Shown here one piece after another: positions 10,550 to 21,954 of a DNA stretch of 64,000 bases. Source of the DNA: Rotaria sp. Silwood1 (taxonomy: Eukaryota > Rotifera > Eurotatoria > Philodinida > Philodinidae); contig CAJNOP010000836.1 in NCBI GenBank assembly GCA_905250075.1, positions 21,769-85,768 of the forward strand, in the 5' to 3' direction. Position 1 is the stretch's first letter. Each line of letters begins with the position of its first letter. The notes below the pieces were generated by a model, which saw only the letters and a program-made list of their open reading frames with translations, made no database searches and had not been told where the DNA came from. Both the position numbers and the translations under genes were made by a program.

Positions 10550-13072
10550 ATGCGTCTGTTTTTTGTAATATTACTATTGATCGTTTCTGAAAGCATCTCG
10601 CATAGCGGTCGACCATCAGAAACTTCCACTGAACCATTTGATCGTCGTTTTCTTGCAGTGGGTAATCTGAATATTCCACTCGAATATGATTGCGCACTGC
10701 GAGCCTTCGCCATAGAAATGGCTGCCTATATCGCACCGACAGCATCGAAAGCGAATTGGACAGCACTCACTCAAAGTGCCTTTCAAATGCATCAGTGCAA
10801 TAGTACTTCACATACTGTCTATCAGTCACCAAGCTCTGCTAAGCTGTTCCAAACTGCACCAGAAATTAAAAGAGGAACATGCCAACACACAGTATTCGTT
10901 CACGGCGTCAAAGGTAATGATTTATTTGATGGTACATTCGAAATGCCGATGAAAACAATCCAAAATGCTTTATCTCGTACTCGTCATTTACGTACTATGC
11001 ATGGTAGTCAGAGCACAATATGCATGACAATACATGGAGGAACTTACTATCTTGGAGCAAATGCCACGACAGCAAGTAGTCAAATTGGCGCCATTGCACT
11101 TACAAGTAACGATACTAATCTTGTTATTGAAAACTATCCAGGTGAAACTGTTGTATTAAGTGGTGGGGCACATTTGCAATTGCAATGGTCTGTTCATGCG
11201 AAAACAGCAACAGAAGGTACAATCATGAAAGCTCAGGTACCAGATTACATCAATCTGGATCAGTTCAATGAATTGTATATTGATGGCAAGAGAGCGATTG
11301 TTGCGAAAGCTCCTAATGGTGATCCTTCTACTCAAGGACTATATGCGAACAATCCAGGATTTTTCAACAGCGCAAAAAGTTGGGCGTCACCAGTTGAAAC
11401 TCCAAGTATGAAGATTTATGTTAGCGAACCTTCTCGCAACGGGACAATATTTACTAATTATCAAGACGGTATAGGTGGTGGTGCTTCCGTTTTCAATCCA
11501 CCAAGAAATTATTGGAGTGTCACCACTCCACGTGGTGTTCTAAACTATGTTGTTCCGCGTGGTCTTACGGTCGAGAATGGTCAATTACCTCATTTAAGTA
11601 ATTGGAGCAAACCTAGCACTGGTTTTGTACACACTTTTCACGGTGGTTATTGGGGTAGCTGGGTGTTTGGAATAGCTTCAAGTAACAGTACAGAGAATAC
11701 AATCATAGTTGGGCGAGGAGGTTTTCAAGAAGCACATGGTTGGGATTATGGCGGTTCATTTTATGTTTCAAACATTTTTGAAGAACTTGATTCGCCAAAT
11801 GAATGGTTCTTAGATAAAGATACTCGTACTCTCTATTTTATGCCAAACGACACTATGCCCAATGTCTTTGTTGCTAGTCAAATTCCCTGTATCATCTCTG
11901 TGAGTGGCAGTAGCATGGAAGATTCTGCTAAGAATATATTGATTCAAGGTTTAACATTGACACAAACAACTAACACTTATATGAGAGATTATATGGTACC
12001 AAGTGGTGGTGATTGGTCTGTTCATCGAGGTGGAACCATCTTTTTGACTAATACAAAAAATGTTACTATTACACAGAATTTATTGACAGAACTTGGTAGC
12101 AATGGAATAGCTGTCATCGATTATAATGATGCTACCACCATTTCTTTGAATGAATTCGTATGGTTAGGTGATTCAGGTATTATTCTCGTCGGTACCACGA
12201 ACGGCATTGATGGTTTTAGTATAGCAAGTCAACCAGCTAATATACTCATACAATCAAATATATTTCATGAAACCGGCATCTATATTAAACAATCATCACC
12301 AGTTCTAATTACTGTAAGCCGAAGTGTGACTGTTAGAGGAAATCTTATGTTTAACATGCCACGTGCTGCAATCAATATAAACGATGGTTTTTATGGTAAT
12401 CATACTATCAGTCATAACGTCATTTTCAATACTGTGCGAGAAACTAGTGATCATGGACCGATCAATACATGGGACCGGCAACCTTACTTAACTGATGCTA
12501 TGGAGACAGGTGTACCATCACTCCGACAACGTAATAGTTATATTCATCACAATGTTCTTTTCAATAACTATCGCTCTGTATGGCCTATCGATCATGATGA
12601 TGGTAGTTGTTATTATGAAGATAGTTACAATTTTCTGGTGTATGGTGGCAAGAAAAACTATCTAGGTCACTCAAAGCTAGATCATCATGAGATTTATGTC
12701 TACTCGGATTTAAGTGCAGGCGGATTCGGTAGTGGTAACTGCTTAAATGATTATGCTCCTGTACGGGGCACGAGTGGATGGAACGAAACTTGGATTGACA
12801 ACATTTGTATACTGTTTAACAGCTCAGTTCCCTACAGAATTGATAACTGTGACACGTCTAGTCTCTACGTCCCATATCTGGCAAACAATACAATCTATGT
12901 TCCAGCAGGTAACGAGATTGCATTTGTTTGTAATGTGAATGGCACAGGTACTCGTTTGAACTTACAACAATGGCAATCATATGGGTTGGATTTAGGTACT
13001 GTTGTTGAGACCACACCCGATGTTCAAACAATTATTGCATGGGGTCGTAAAATGTTACAAGGCGCAATGTAA
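10550..13072 (+). CDS. Secreted right-handed parallel beta-helix protein (carbohydrate-active type)
   Basis: An 840-aa single-exon protein. Residues 1-18 form a signal peptide (MRLFFVILLLIVSES), so it is probably secreted. Residues about 115-210 carry the usual entry to a pectate-lyase-like beta-helix (HGVKGNDLFDGTFEMPMKTI, then GTYYL and IENYPGETVVLSGG). About 430-470 has the NEWFLDKDTRTLYFMP block common in bacterial beta-helix glycosidases. Repeated NVTITQN/NILIQSN turns follow at 510-640, and DHGPINTWDRQPY near 655 is a conserved block of this family as I recall it. Many N-glycosylation sites are present. The substrate is unknown; catalytic residues cannot be assigned. Absence of introns over 2.5 kb, where neighbours have them, fits horizontal acquisition but does not prove it. 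A poly(A) signal follows 18 bp after the stop. Confidence 0.88.
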   Translation: MRLFFVILLLIVSESISHSGRPSETSTEPFDRRFLAVGNLNIPLEYDCALRAFAIEMAAYIAPTASKANWTALTQSAFQMHQCNSTSHTVYQSPSSAKLFQTAPEIKRGTCQHTVFVHGVKGNDLFDGTFEMPMKTIQNALSRTRHLRTMHGSQSTICMTIHGGTYYLGANATTASSQIGAIALTSNDTNLVIENYPGETVVLSGGAHLQLQWSVHAKTATEGTIMKAQVPDYINLDQFNELYIDGKRAIVAKAPNGDPSTQGLYANNPGFFNSAKSWASPVETPSMKIYVSEPSRNGTIFTNYQDGIGGGASVFNPPRNYWSVTTPRGVLNYVVPRGLTVENGQLPHLSNWSKPSTGFVHTFHGGYWGSWVFGIASSNSTENTIIVGRGGFQEAHGWDYGGSFYVSNIFEELDSPNEWFLDKDTRTLYFMPNDTMPNVFVASQIPCIISVSGSSMEDSAKNILIQGLTLTQTTNTYMRDYMVPSGGDWSVHRGGTIFLTNTKNVTITQNLLTELGSNGIAVIDYNDATTISLNEFVWLGDSGIILVGTTNGIDGFSIASQPANILIQSNIFHETGIYIKQSSPVLITVSRSVTVRGNLMFNMPRAAININDGFYGNHTISHNVIFNTVRETSDHGPINTWDRQPYLTDAMETGVPSLRQRNSYIHHNVLFNNYRSVWPIDHDDGSCYYEDSYNFLVYGGKKNYLGHSKLDHHEIYVYSDLSAGGFGSGNCLNDYAPVRGTSGWNETWIDNICILFNSSVPYRIDNCDTSSLYVPYLANNTIYVPAGNEIAFVCNVNGTGTRLNLQQWQSYGLDLGTVVETTPDVQTIIAWGRKMLQGAM

Positions 13073-13089
13073 ACGAAGTTATGAACGAC

Positions 13090-13095
13090 AATAAA
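13090..13095 (+). promoter_or_regulatory. Poly(A) signal AATAAA
   Basis: AATAAA starts 18 bp after the stop codon of the beta-helix gene, at a suitable distance for 3' end formation. Confidence 0.5.
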
Positions 13096-14807
13096 AATTT
13101 CTTTTTAGAGTGTCATTTGTTTGTGTGTATCACGAATCCATCTGCTTTTATACTAATTTAAATTCTTTCATACAAGTTCTAATAAAGATAATTTTTTTAA
13201 AAATCTTCAAACAAATTACATCCAGTATTGAGATGTTGACAAATCTTTTGCAAGGGAAAACAGTGCACTTCATCCCTTTAGGTGGTTTACGCTACTTAAA
13301 GCTGTTGCAAGCTAATTACTTTCAAGTATTGTACTTGTTTGGTATTTTAAAGCCATTTTGGCAGTACTTTTATGCAGTTTCCATGCAAAACTTTAAGCGA
13401 AAAAGTCTGCTTAGAATATCTTGTAGTTTCCGCTTAACAGCTCTTGTATGCTCACATATTAATCGGCTCATAAGCACATTATCATGTAGAAGCTATTGAT
13501 CTTGCTTAAATTACCGACAAAAGCTCTTTAATGCGCCTCGTAACAGTTAAAAAAAATGGATTTCTAAAAACTTATCATCTGCTTAGAATTCGTTTTTTAG
13601 ACAAAAGCTGATAACTGCTCTCACATTAACAAATTTTTGGTGCTTCTAAGCCAAACACATCTCAAACAGCTGCGAAGCAATCAGAGTCTTCTCCTCGAAA
13701 ACCGATCTGATTCCAGGTACGTTCTGATGGGCTGAAACTGATATACATATGTACGCTGAACTAAGGAGGCAGTATTAAAATATTCAGCTTGATACTATGA
13801 CGTTTGACAGAGACATGAACCAAACACGGGTCAAAAAATAGCCCATTTTGTGTCGAAAATTTTTCGATCCACGCTATGCCATATGTTAAATTTTATTTTG
13901 TCAGAAAGAGCATGTCAAGATTCGAGCATCAGAGAATCCGTTTTTTCTCTCGACTGAAGGGAAGGTTATGCGAAAGAAAATGCGTTTGTCTGTCTGTCTC
14001 TCTGCTTGTGATAGGTCAAAGGTTAAAGGTCAGAAAAAAGCCAATACGAAGATTGACGAAAGTAAATCGAGGATGGAGAATCCGAATTTGGGTTTGAAGC
14101 CAAATTTCGAAAATTTTGAGTTGAGTTTTTTGTGTTAAGAGAGGGATATTTTGAGAATATAACGATATTCCATGAAAATTTACGAGAATATGTCGAGGTG
14201 GTGAAATTTGAATGTAATTTGAGTTGTTCGAGATTGAAGTCTTTATTACTGCTGGGAAGAAAGGAAGCAGTTAAGTGACAGTAATGCGAGCGATGTCCAG
14301 GAGTACTAATATGTGAATACAATCATGGTATGGTTTCGTAGGTAGATGAATGCTTTCGCGAAGTAGACAACGATTTAAGATAAAGGTTAATGAATTGTAG
14401 TGTTGTGTGAAAAATACAGATTTCAATTGACTGGCTTTCAAATTTCTTGTACAATTTGATGAATGAACGAACTTTTCCTCATAGCATTAAGTTACACTGG
14501 AGCGACTATGCAGAATCCAGCGTGAGAAATTAAAGAGCTTAATAGAAGAAGAGTGCCCAGACATGTGTTTTAAGTTGAATGGTAATCGATGTCACAGAGA
14601 AGCTGTTCACTGAGCGCTTGAGATCGGATAGTAGTGGCGTGAAAACAGTGATGATTGAAGCATGAACTTATTTTATTGTAAATATTCTACCATATGAATC
14701 AATCATAATATCTGGGTTTTTTGTGTGTTTTAGGGAATGTTAGTGGTAGTGTAAGTGGCTATATTAGTCTTTAATGCGCAAGACCTCGTTGATTTATAAA
14801 TTTGAGC
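13096..14807. other. No gene recognised
   Basis: A 1.7-kb stretch with short open frames but no recognisable motif, RNA or clear repeat. 13870-14300 is less AT-rich than its surroundings without coding evidence. Confidence 0.45.
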
Positions 14808-14815
14808 ACCATATT

Positions 14816-15072
14816 CAAGGGAGAAACGGCGGACTTGAAGTAGAAAAGTACGCCAAAGTACGTCAAAGTAGACTACTTGAAGTAGCTCAAAGTACCACCC
14901 AAGTAGTCCAAAGTAGGAACAAGTAGCTTAAAGTAACTTCAAGTAACTTCAGGTAAATTTGAAGTTGAAAAGTACTTCAAAGTAAGATACTTTAAGTAGC
15001 TGAAAGTAACTTGAAGTAGCTTAAAGTAGCTCAAAGTAACTTCAAGTCCAAAAGTCCGCCGTTTCCCCCTTG
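14816..15072. mobile_element. hAT-like MITE with AAAGTA subterminal repeats
   Basis: 257 bp with inverted ends CAAGGGAGAAACGGCGGACT (left) and CAAGGGGGAAACGGCGGACT (right, read in reverse). It is flanked by a perfect 8-bp duplication ACCATATT at 14808-14815 and 15073-15080, the hAT pattern. The inside consists of many copies of AAAGTA/AAGTAGC variants on both strands, which look like transposase-binding subterminal repeats. No coding capacity. Confidence 0.88.
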
Positions 15073-15358
15073 ACCATATTCCTATTAACCATTCGAGGAT
15101 CGGTGACCCATTTTTGGACCGCCTATATTTCAGAAAGAAAAAAGTGTTTATTTCACATTAAACAATTAAATATGTAAGATCATTAAGGTCATAAACAACT
15201 GCATTTTTTAGCTCATACTTTTCTTTTCTTTCTTTCGTTCTCTTATATAAATTCTTTTCAAACATTTTTTGTTCTTGCTGCTAAGGTACAATGACGTCAT
15301 AATTTCTTTCTTCTCCTCTGATCTTTTGTTTTTCGAGAATATTCTCAATCTCTATTGG

Positions 15359-15496
15359 AGGATGTGGGTGTGGGTGTGAGTGTCGGATGAATCGCTCATA
15401 GCATACATCTACATTCACCCACATCCACACGCGCCCACACCCAAAAGCACACACACACACACACCCATCGACACCCAGACCCACACCCACCCCCAT
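15359..15496. repeat. Telomere-like inverted array C
   Basis: A short G-rich arm (about 15359-15383), a spacer of about 30 bp, then a longer C-rich arm with CCCACA variants and a CA run (about 15414-15496). Same polarity as the other arrays; the arms are unequal. Confidence 0.75.
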
Positions 15497-17158
15497 ACAG
15501 ACATCTTGAACTATTCACTGAATAAATCTTTATAAAATTCTTCTTATTTTCAAAAAAAAAATCTTAGAAGTTTTTCTTTTTTTGAGTTACATTCAGTCAA
15601 TCATTTTCGTACTAGCAAATATGAACAGCTTTTAACGAAGATATAAGCTTTTTAGATAAACTCCGTTCTAAGTGAACGTCTACAAAAGAATCCTTACAAC
15701 TAATAAAGGTTTTGTTCATTGATCGGCAATATGTTTGAATAATGACGTTTTGAGTAACCTTTTACATTAATTAAAATCAATGTTTATCAAAGAAATAAGA
15801 CGATAAATCGATTAACTAGTTAAGACAGTTCTTTGCAAATTTTTCTTACCTGTTTGCTTGATCTAGGCATTAAAAGTCGACATTTTCTATCACAATGATT
15901 CCAAGAAGCGAAATAGAAAAAAAATGAAATATTCATTCAAACATGAGAATAAAATTTTATGATCGGAATATATGCCATATATTTTCTGATCTTTAATATT
16001 ACATTTAATGGATTAGCATAAAGCCAGTCAAAATGGGGAATTTAGTGCACCTTGTTCGATTTCAAGTTTCAAGATTTTTCTGGAATAAAGAAAGCAATAA
16101 AATTTAGCTACTTTTTCTTTTGCTTCCAACAGAGACAGCTATGAATACAGCTGATAGATAAGTATTGAATCCAGAAGTAGTCAAAAGTATTATTTAAAAT
16201 CATGCGGTACAAAACAGAAAATTTCTATATTCGACCGTGTAGATATTCAGTCTCCATAATTTCTATGTATTTTACTGTAAAAAAATATCTACTCCATGTA
16301 TTTGTAATCTCGAAAATGACGAGTTACTTGGAACTGGTTCAAACATTGCCTAAAAGTCCATATCTCGAGAGAGTACGAATATTTTTGAATCTTCAATATG
16401 AGTTCTCGTTCATCTTCAGTAAATCTCGCAAATGACAGTTTGACCTCTATCGTTCTTCCTAGATAATTGTAACTAACCCATTCATATCGTTCTCCGCGAG
16501 TTTTTCTTTTTCTTAAACTTCCTAAACATATGCATCGAAAGTTATCATTTCCTAAAAAGTTATTTAAAGAACGCAAATTGATATAAAACCTTTTGCTTTA
16601 GGAAACCTTTACATTTGAAATAAAAACTGATATTATCTCTTGGCTTCTTAAGTCTCAAGCTTTGTTACGCTGTAAATAGTAGGAATAAAAAAGCTTATTT
16701 TATTGCAAGTAAAACAATAGATATTTATCTCGTTAAACAAAACCGTTTCAAATGGAATTTAACACAGAACATTCTGCTAAATTTCACACTCTGTCAACAA
16801 AGCAGTGACCCGTAGCAATTTGCTATATATTTGATGAGATAAGTACTTAGGCTGCTGCGAGGACTACAGCAAGTTTCTTAAGATGTGAGTATGAGTGTAT
16901 TTTCTCTACACTTACACACAGCTAGGTACAATACTCATTCACTACATTGATTGACATGATTACTATTTCGATATATAGCAATATTAATTCGATGATTCTT
17001 GTACGCAAATAGTGATTATTTATTGTATATGATTTTGTCGATAAGTATAACCTTTGTAACAAGTAAAAGGATTTAATCTAGTATAAAATAACATTTTAAC
17101 GTCGCGTTTTCTTCTAATAAAAGACTAATCCTATTCAACAAAAGTAACAATCTAAACC
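15497..17158. other. AT-rich intergenic region; 5' flank of the serine hydrolase
   Basis: No gene recognised. A TATAAAAT sequence near 17081 lies about 75 bp upstream of the ATG at 17159 and may serve as a core promoter element. Confidence 0.4.
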
Positions 17159-18458
17159 ATGTTGCGCTTGTTATTGTTTTTGTCGACTATAAGTGCGTCA
17201 CCTCGATCTGTTTCTAACAAAATATGTCCATCTCGATCATCCATCGAGCAATCACTTCTCGATGCTCATATTCCGGGTGCGGCAGTTATCGTGGTCAATG
17301 CCACTAATATTCTCTATGAAGAAGCATTTGGTCATCAATCTCTTTTCCCAGTAAAAATGGTAGATGTGGATAAATCGATTTTTCTTCTCACTTCACTATC
17401 AAGCACATTTATTGCTGTGGCAGTCATGCAACTGGTCGAGTCAAATCGACTCGACCTTGACAGAGACATCAATCAGTATTTATTGTCACCCAATCAACTT
17501 ATCTCTCATCCACAATATCCTTCTCATGCGATCACTCTTCGACAGTTACTCTCCCATTCAGCATCAATCGGTATTTATGAAGAAACCGATCTTAGTTTCA
17601 TACAACCTGGAGACAATGCATTAACATCTATATCATTGGCAGATATTTGTTTCACATATCTGAGTCATAATGCATCACACTGGTTGCCTAAACCACCAGG
17701 TAGCGTGACATTCTACTCAAATGTTGGTACTTCGCTTGTGGGATTAGTGATAGAACGGGTGACACAAATGCCATATAAACATTATATCCGGGAGAAGATA
17801 TTGAAACCATTAGGGATCGACATAAAGAACGCAGGTTTTCGTCTGCTTGGCATTGAAAATAGAGAAAACCTAGTGAAACATTATGCATTTAATACTTCAT
17901 ACATTAGAAAATGGAATCAAAGATTACCACAATTGAATATCACAAAAGTAGGGAAAGCCATTACAATTTATAAGAGAATAATCTGTCATTTTTTAGGGTC
18001 ATTTGCCAGATTGGTTATACATTCCCTTCTACAGCGAAAGCACTTATCCATCTAGTCTCTTGCGTATGTCAGCTCGATCACTTTCCATATTTCTTCGAAT
18101 GTTTATGAACAATGGATCTTCTCTGTTGCATCCTCACTCAATCGTCGAAATAAGAAAAGTAGTGGGTGATGTCGTTCCATACGGAAGGCCAAACTCCGCT
18201 AACAATATTTTCAGTCCAGCATTACCTAGCTTTGGTCTGATTTGGAATTGGCAAAAGTTGAGAAATCGCCAACAATATATCGGTCACAGTGGTATAATGC
18301 CCGGTGTGACACATTCTATGCTTATCAACGAACAGGGGACTATTGGGATAATTTTTCTTACCAATGCAGATGCTTATTTTGATAACGATTCGTCAATGAG
18401 AATTCGTGCAACATTAGAAAACATTCAAATGTCACTCTTTTATTGTTTTGAGACTTGA
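17159..18458 (+). CDS. Secreted beta-lactamase/penicillin-binding-like serine hydrolase, catalytic Lys replaced
   Basis: Two exons, 17159-17947 and 17997-18458, with a 49-bp GT-AG intron, joined in phase 0 to give 416 aa. A signal peptide (MLRLLLFLSTISAS) predicts secretion. The fold is the class C beta-lactamase/D-Ala-D-Ala peptidase-like family: IPGAAVIVV at the start, LLSHSASIG near 130-138, YSN at 186-188, and GHSG near 359-362 as the third motif. The first motif, normally SxxK, reads S79-L-S-S82 in a well-aligned context (TSLSSTFIAVAVMQLVE). The general-base lysine is therefore absent and ordinary hydrolysis is unlikely. It may be a pseudoenzyme or use other chemistry. Otherwise it is intact. 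The family is bacterial in origin but widespread in animals (LACTB-like), so transfer is not certain. Confidence 0.85.
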
Positions 18459-19157
18459 TAAAATATGTCTAGTATGCTGTATATCAAAACTTTCGAAAAC
18501 GGTTTCTCCCATGATGTTATAATAGTTACTTTTTGGTTCCTTTTGTGAACACCATTAAATATCAAATAAGTCATATGATTAACATTGGTGTTTTCTAAGC
18601 GCAATATCTTCATAATAAATGATAAGATAACAGCAGCTTTGTATAACATCATTGAAAATATGTTCCACAAGAGAATGACAATAGTTCGACGTTTCGATGA
18701 TCTATACCATCATTTTCAAGATTTATTAAAAACTTAGGCAAATCGTACAAAGAAGTTAGGTGAAAAACAAAAAAAAGAAACACAGAAAACAGAAAAATAG
18801 AGAGAAGACACTACGACGACATTTTTAAACAATTTAAAGCTCCATTAATGATCAAGTGTAGGCAGCTGAACTTTTGGTAGACCATGAAGAAAGACAAGTA
18901 ATGCTACCGAGTGTGTTGTTTTGTTAAGTTCAGGTTCATAAGTCTTGATTAGTAGTGATTCTTTAATCAACAAACGATAATGATGATTGTCTTGCCATAC
19001 TGCTTAACAATTACTCCAGTCCATTCTATGACCTGTTTCTTTTTCATGTTGAAAGATTGATAACTTGTCACTCTTCCTATCATTGTTGATATGATTTGTT
19101 GATGTCGTTGTTGGTGTTGCTGCAATTTTGTTTTTAATTCGTGATGATCTGCTTAAT
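18459..19157. other. No gene; retroelement-like tail motif near 18690
   Basis: On the minus strand, 18690-18725 contains AATGATGGTATAGATCATCG followed by AAACGTCG, a common pattern at the ends of some retroelements. No open reading frame of a reverse transcriptase is nearby. The rest is AT-rich without features. Confidence 0.3.
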
Positions 19158-19159
19158 TT

Positions 19160-19396
19160 TGGAGGGTGTGGGTGTGTGGGTGTGCGTGGGGTGTGCGTGG
19201 GGTGTGAGTGTGGGTGTGGGCGTAGGTGTCGGTGTGTGGGTGTGTGTGGGTGTGAGTGTGGATGTGGGTATAGGTTTTTCTTCTTCGATCACCAACACCC
19301 ACACCCCACCCACACCCGCACCCACCCCACACCCACACCCACACACCCCACACCCACACACACCCACACCCACCCACACCCACACCCACACCCATA
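19160..19396. repeat. Telomere-like inverted array D
   Basis: A G-rich arm beginning GGAGGGTGTGGG (19161-19272), a spacer of about 21 bp (TTTTTCTTCTTCGATCACCA region), and a C-rich arm (19294-19396). One of the largest of the set. Confidence 0.85.
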
Positions 19397-20629
19397 CACT
19401 GATTTTCTCTGTTGTAGCACTAGATACGAGTTATGTCTATGACATTAATCACCAACACTAAACTAGTGATTACATCAAAGGAATGCCCCGAAGCATCAAA
19501 TCTAAATGAAGTACCACATCAAAAACTGTAGAATGGGTACGCTTGGAACCCACGACACAGACAAAGGGTTAAAACATAATGAATGAGTAACAGCAGATTA
19601 GATGAGCATGCTTCGTATTTCAGTTTTCAACCATTAAAATTCGCCCATTGATTAAGTTTTTTGTGATTTGATCTATTAATCGAAAGAATAAGAAAAAGAC
19701 ATTTATCATATAGTAGTAAATGATCATGTTCGCAGCATCGAAAATCTGTCTCATATAAGTTTGTCTATTTTGAAAACAAAAAGGTACATTTAGAAATAGT
19801 TAGTCTCATGTAAATTGGTTGGCTTTTCGTGATGCATCTTATGATATATTCTGACTTTTTAAATATAACATATTAAGTAATTGAAAATTGAAATGCAAAG
19901 CACAATCATCTAATTTACTCATCTATTATAATCTAATCCAATCAGGAAGTATTCTAACGAAACAGATCTTATCAAAACTTTATTATTATTCAATTAGTTA
20001 AAGTATGATCAAATAGTATTAAAAAAATAGACTATCTTTTTTTTTATTAGAACATATAGAAAGAAAGTTTCTTAAAGCTTTTGATAAGAAATTTCAGTAT
20101 CTCTGATAAAACTTTCGACTATTCCAAGAAACTTTGGTGTGTCTTTATTGAGAAAATTTGTTACTCTCTCGTTGTGTTTCAAACGTCAGAAATATTGTTG
20201 AACAGCTTCAACTGTATGCACTTATTGAACACATTATCATGTTTTACAAGATCGTTTGTTTATTTCGTTGCAATTAATTGTGATCACAATTCTGTAATAT
20301 ATTTTCCATCACAAAAACAATAACTTAATAATAAAGTATCTTGATAATGTATAATAATTCCTAAATAAATTTTCTTTATAGATTTATTTAATTGTTTCTA
20401 TTATCATCTCACCATTTATATGTAATTATTTCATTGTTTATTGAAATTTAATATAATCACGAAATTGTAGATGATTTGTTTGTTAAAATAGCTTCTTAAT
20501 TTAATTCTATAATAAAAATGAAAATTTCTAAAACATTTTATTAAGAAAAATAAAAATTCTTACTGATATATTTTATTATTTAATATAGAAATTTTTTTAT
20601 TTTTTCGATTATTCTCAAGAAATTCTCTA
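19397..20629. other. AT-rich intergenic region, no gene
   Basis: About 1.2 kb of very AT-rich sequence. No coding motif, RNA gene or repeat structure was recognised. Confidence 0.45.
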
Positions 20630-20950
20630 AATAAATATATTTAGCTGGAATTCTTTGTTGAAATATAAATTGTTCAACAATATGATAAATTAATGTACAA
20701 AGTTATTTCATATAATAATCTGTTTTACTATTAATTTCAATTGAATGAAAAACTTTTGGATATTCTAATTTTTCACATTGTGATGTATCTATAAAACGTT
20801 GATAGATAATTAATTGAAAATTTTCTGATAAATGACAATAAATTTTTAATTTAACTATTTCATTCTGATGTGTACCGGCAAGACTAATCGATTAATCAAA
20901 TGCACAATCTAATGAACCGAAGAAAATATGATTTATGAAGATTTTAATCA
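20630..20950 (-). pseudogene. Decayed coding fragment, unrecognised
   Basis: On the minus strand one frame reads HIFFGSLDCAFD, a stop, then SISLAGTHQNEIVKLKIYCH and onward to IEINSKTDYYMK, a second stop, and LCTLIYHIVEQFIFQQR. Composition and periodicity look coding despite two in-frame stops. I do not recognise the protein. Confidence 0.4.
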
Positions 20951-21945
20951 ATTTTTTTTTTCTTCTATAAATTGACATCATTCTATCACAATAGATAATG
21001 TCGAGAGTATGTTTCTATTCACGGAATATAGCAATATGATACACGCATTTCTTTTATATACATTTGTAATTGAGATTTTTAGTTTCTAAAGAATCTTTTT
21101 TAATAAATTTTATTAGAAGAGTTCTTTCTCTCTCTCTTCTTCAATGGTATCTACCTAGTTGTTGTTGTTAAAAAACAACGCATAATCGAGAGACTGTTTA
21201 CATATGAATCATTAGAAAAAAGAGTACCGGAAAAAAATGACAAGTGATCTTTCTGACATTAATTAGCAGCGAATATGTCATGAAATATATAAAAAAGTAT
21301 GTAACTTATGATTACGGATTGAACTTCGTTAAACTCGAACTATATTAATCTTAGTTTTAAGCACAGTAAAGTTAGAAACTTTCTTAGAATATTTGAGAAA
21401 TACATTGGACGATCTTTTAAATGAGAAATAGTAAATCTTCAGATCTAACCAGAGTTGAATAAACATTGTTCAAAAATTGAGGCAAGATATGTTTGTAGAA
21501 TATGATAGGGATCTTCAGAATACTTTCTTCTATAGCTCCAAATTGTTCGTTTACCATTAGCTTTTCTTTAAATTCATCTATCGAAAGACAGTATAACAGA
21601 AACCATGATGAATATCAAATAACTGCACTAATTATATATGAAGAGCAAGATTTTTTTTTATCTTAAAGGACAGGAGTATACAATCAAATCAAATTCAGCT
21701 ATTAATCTTTGATAGATGCATCAAGTAAGTTTTTGAATAAAGTTAAAAATGCTCAAAAATTTCAGATGTCTATGAATCAACTCCGTGTTTTATAGTGATT
21801 TCAAATATGTCATTCGCTTTGATCAAAAGTGGATATAGTCTCATAAAGCTCACTTGAAATTCGTGGAAAAGTACATTTTTTTTTCGTACTCTTCGATCAT
21901 TTCTATCGCGTTTTATGTGTTTCCATTCAAGTGGAAATTAAATGA
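20951..21945. other. AT-rich intergenic region, no gene
   Basis: No feature recognised apart from short A/T and CT runs. Confidence 0.4.
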
Positions 21946-21954
21946 ATCCTATAC

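Noticed and set aside
18685-18730. Possible hammerhead ribozyme on the minus strand
   Set aside because: A short stem followed by CGAAAC is present, but the CUGAUGA core reads TTGAAAA, so a key part is missing. At most a relic of a retroelement end.
19128-19461. Several overlapping frames of 80-106 codons
   Set aside because: They are low-complexity translations of telomere-like array D.
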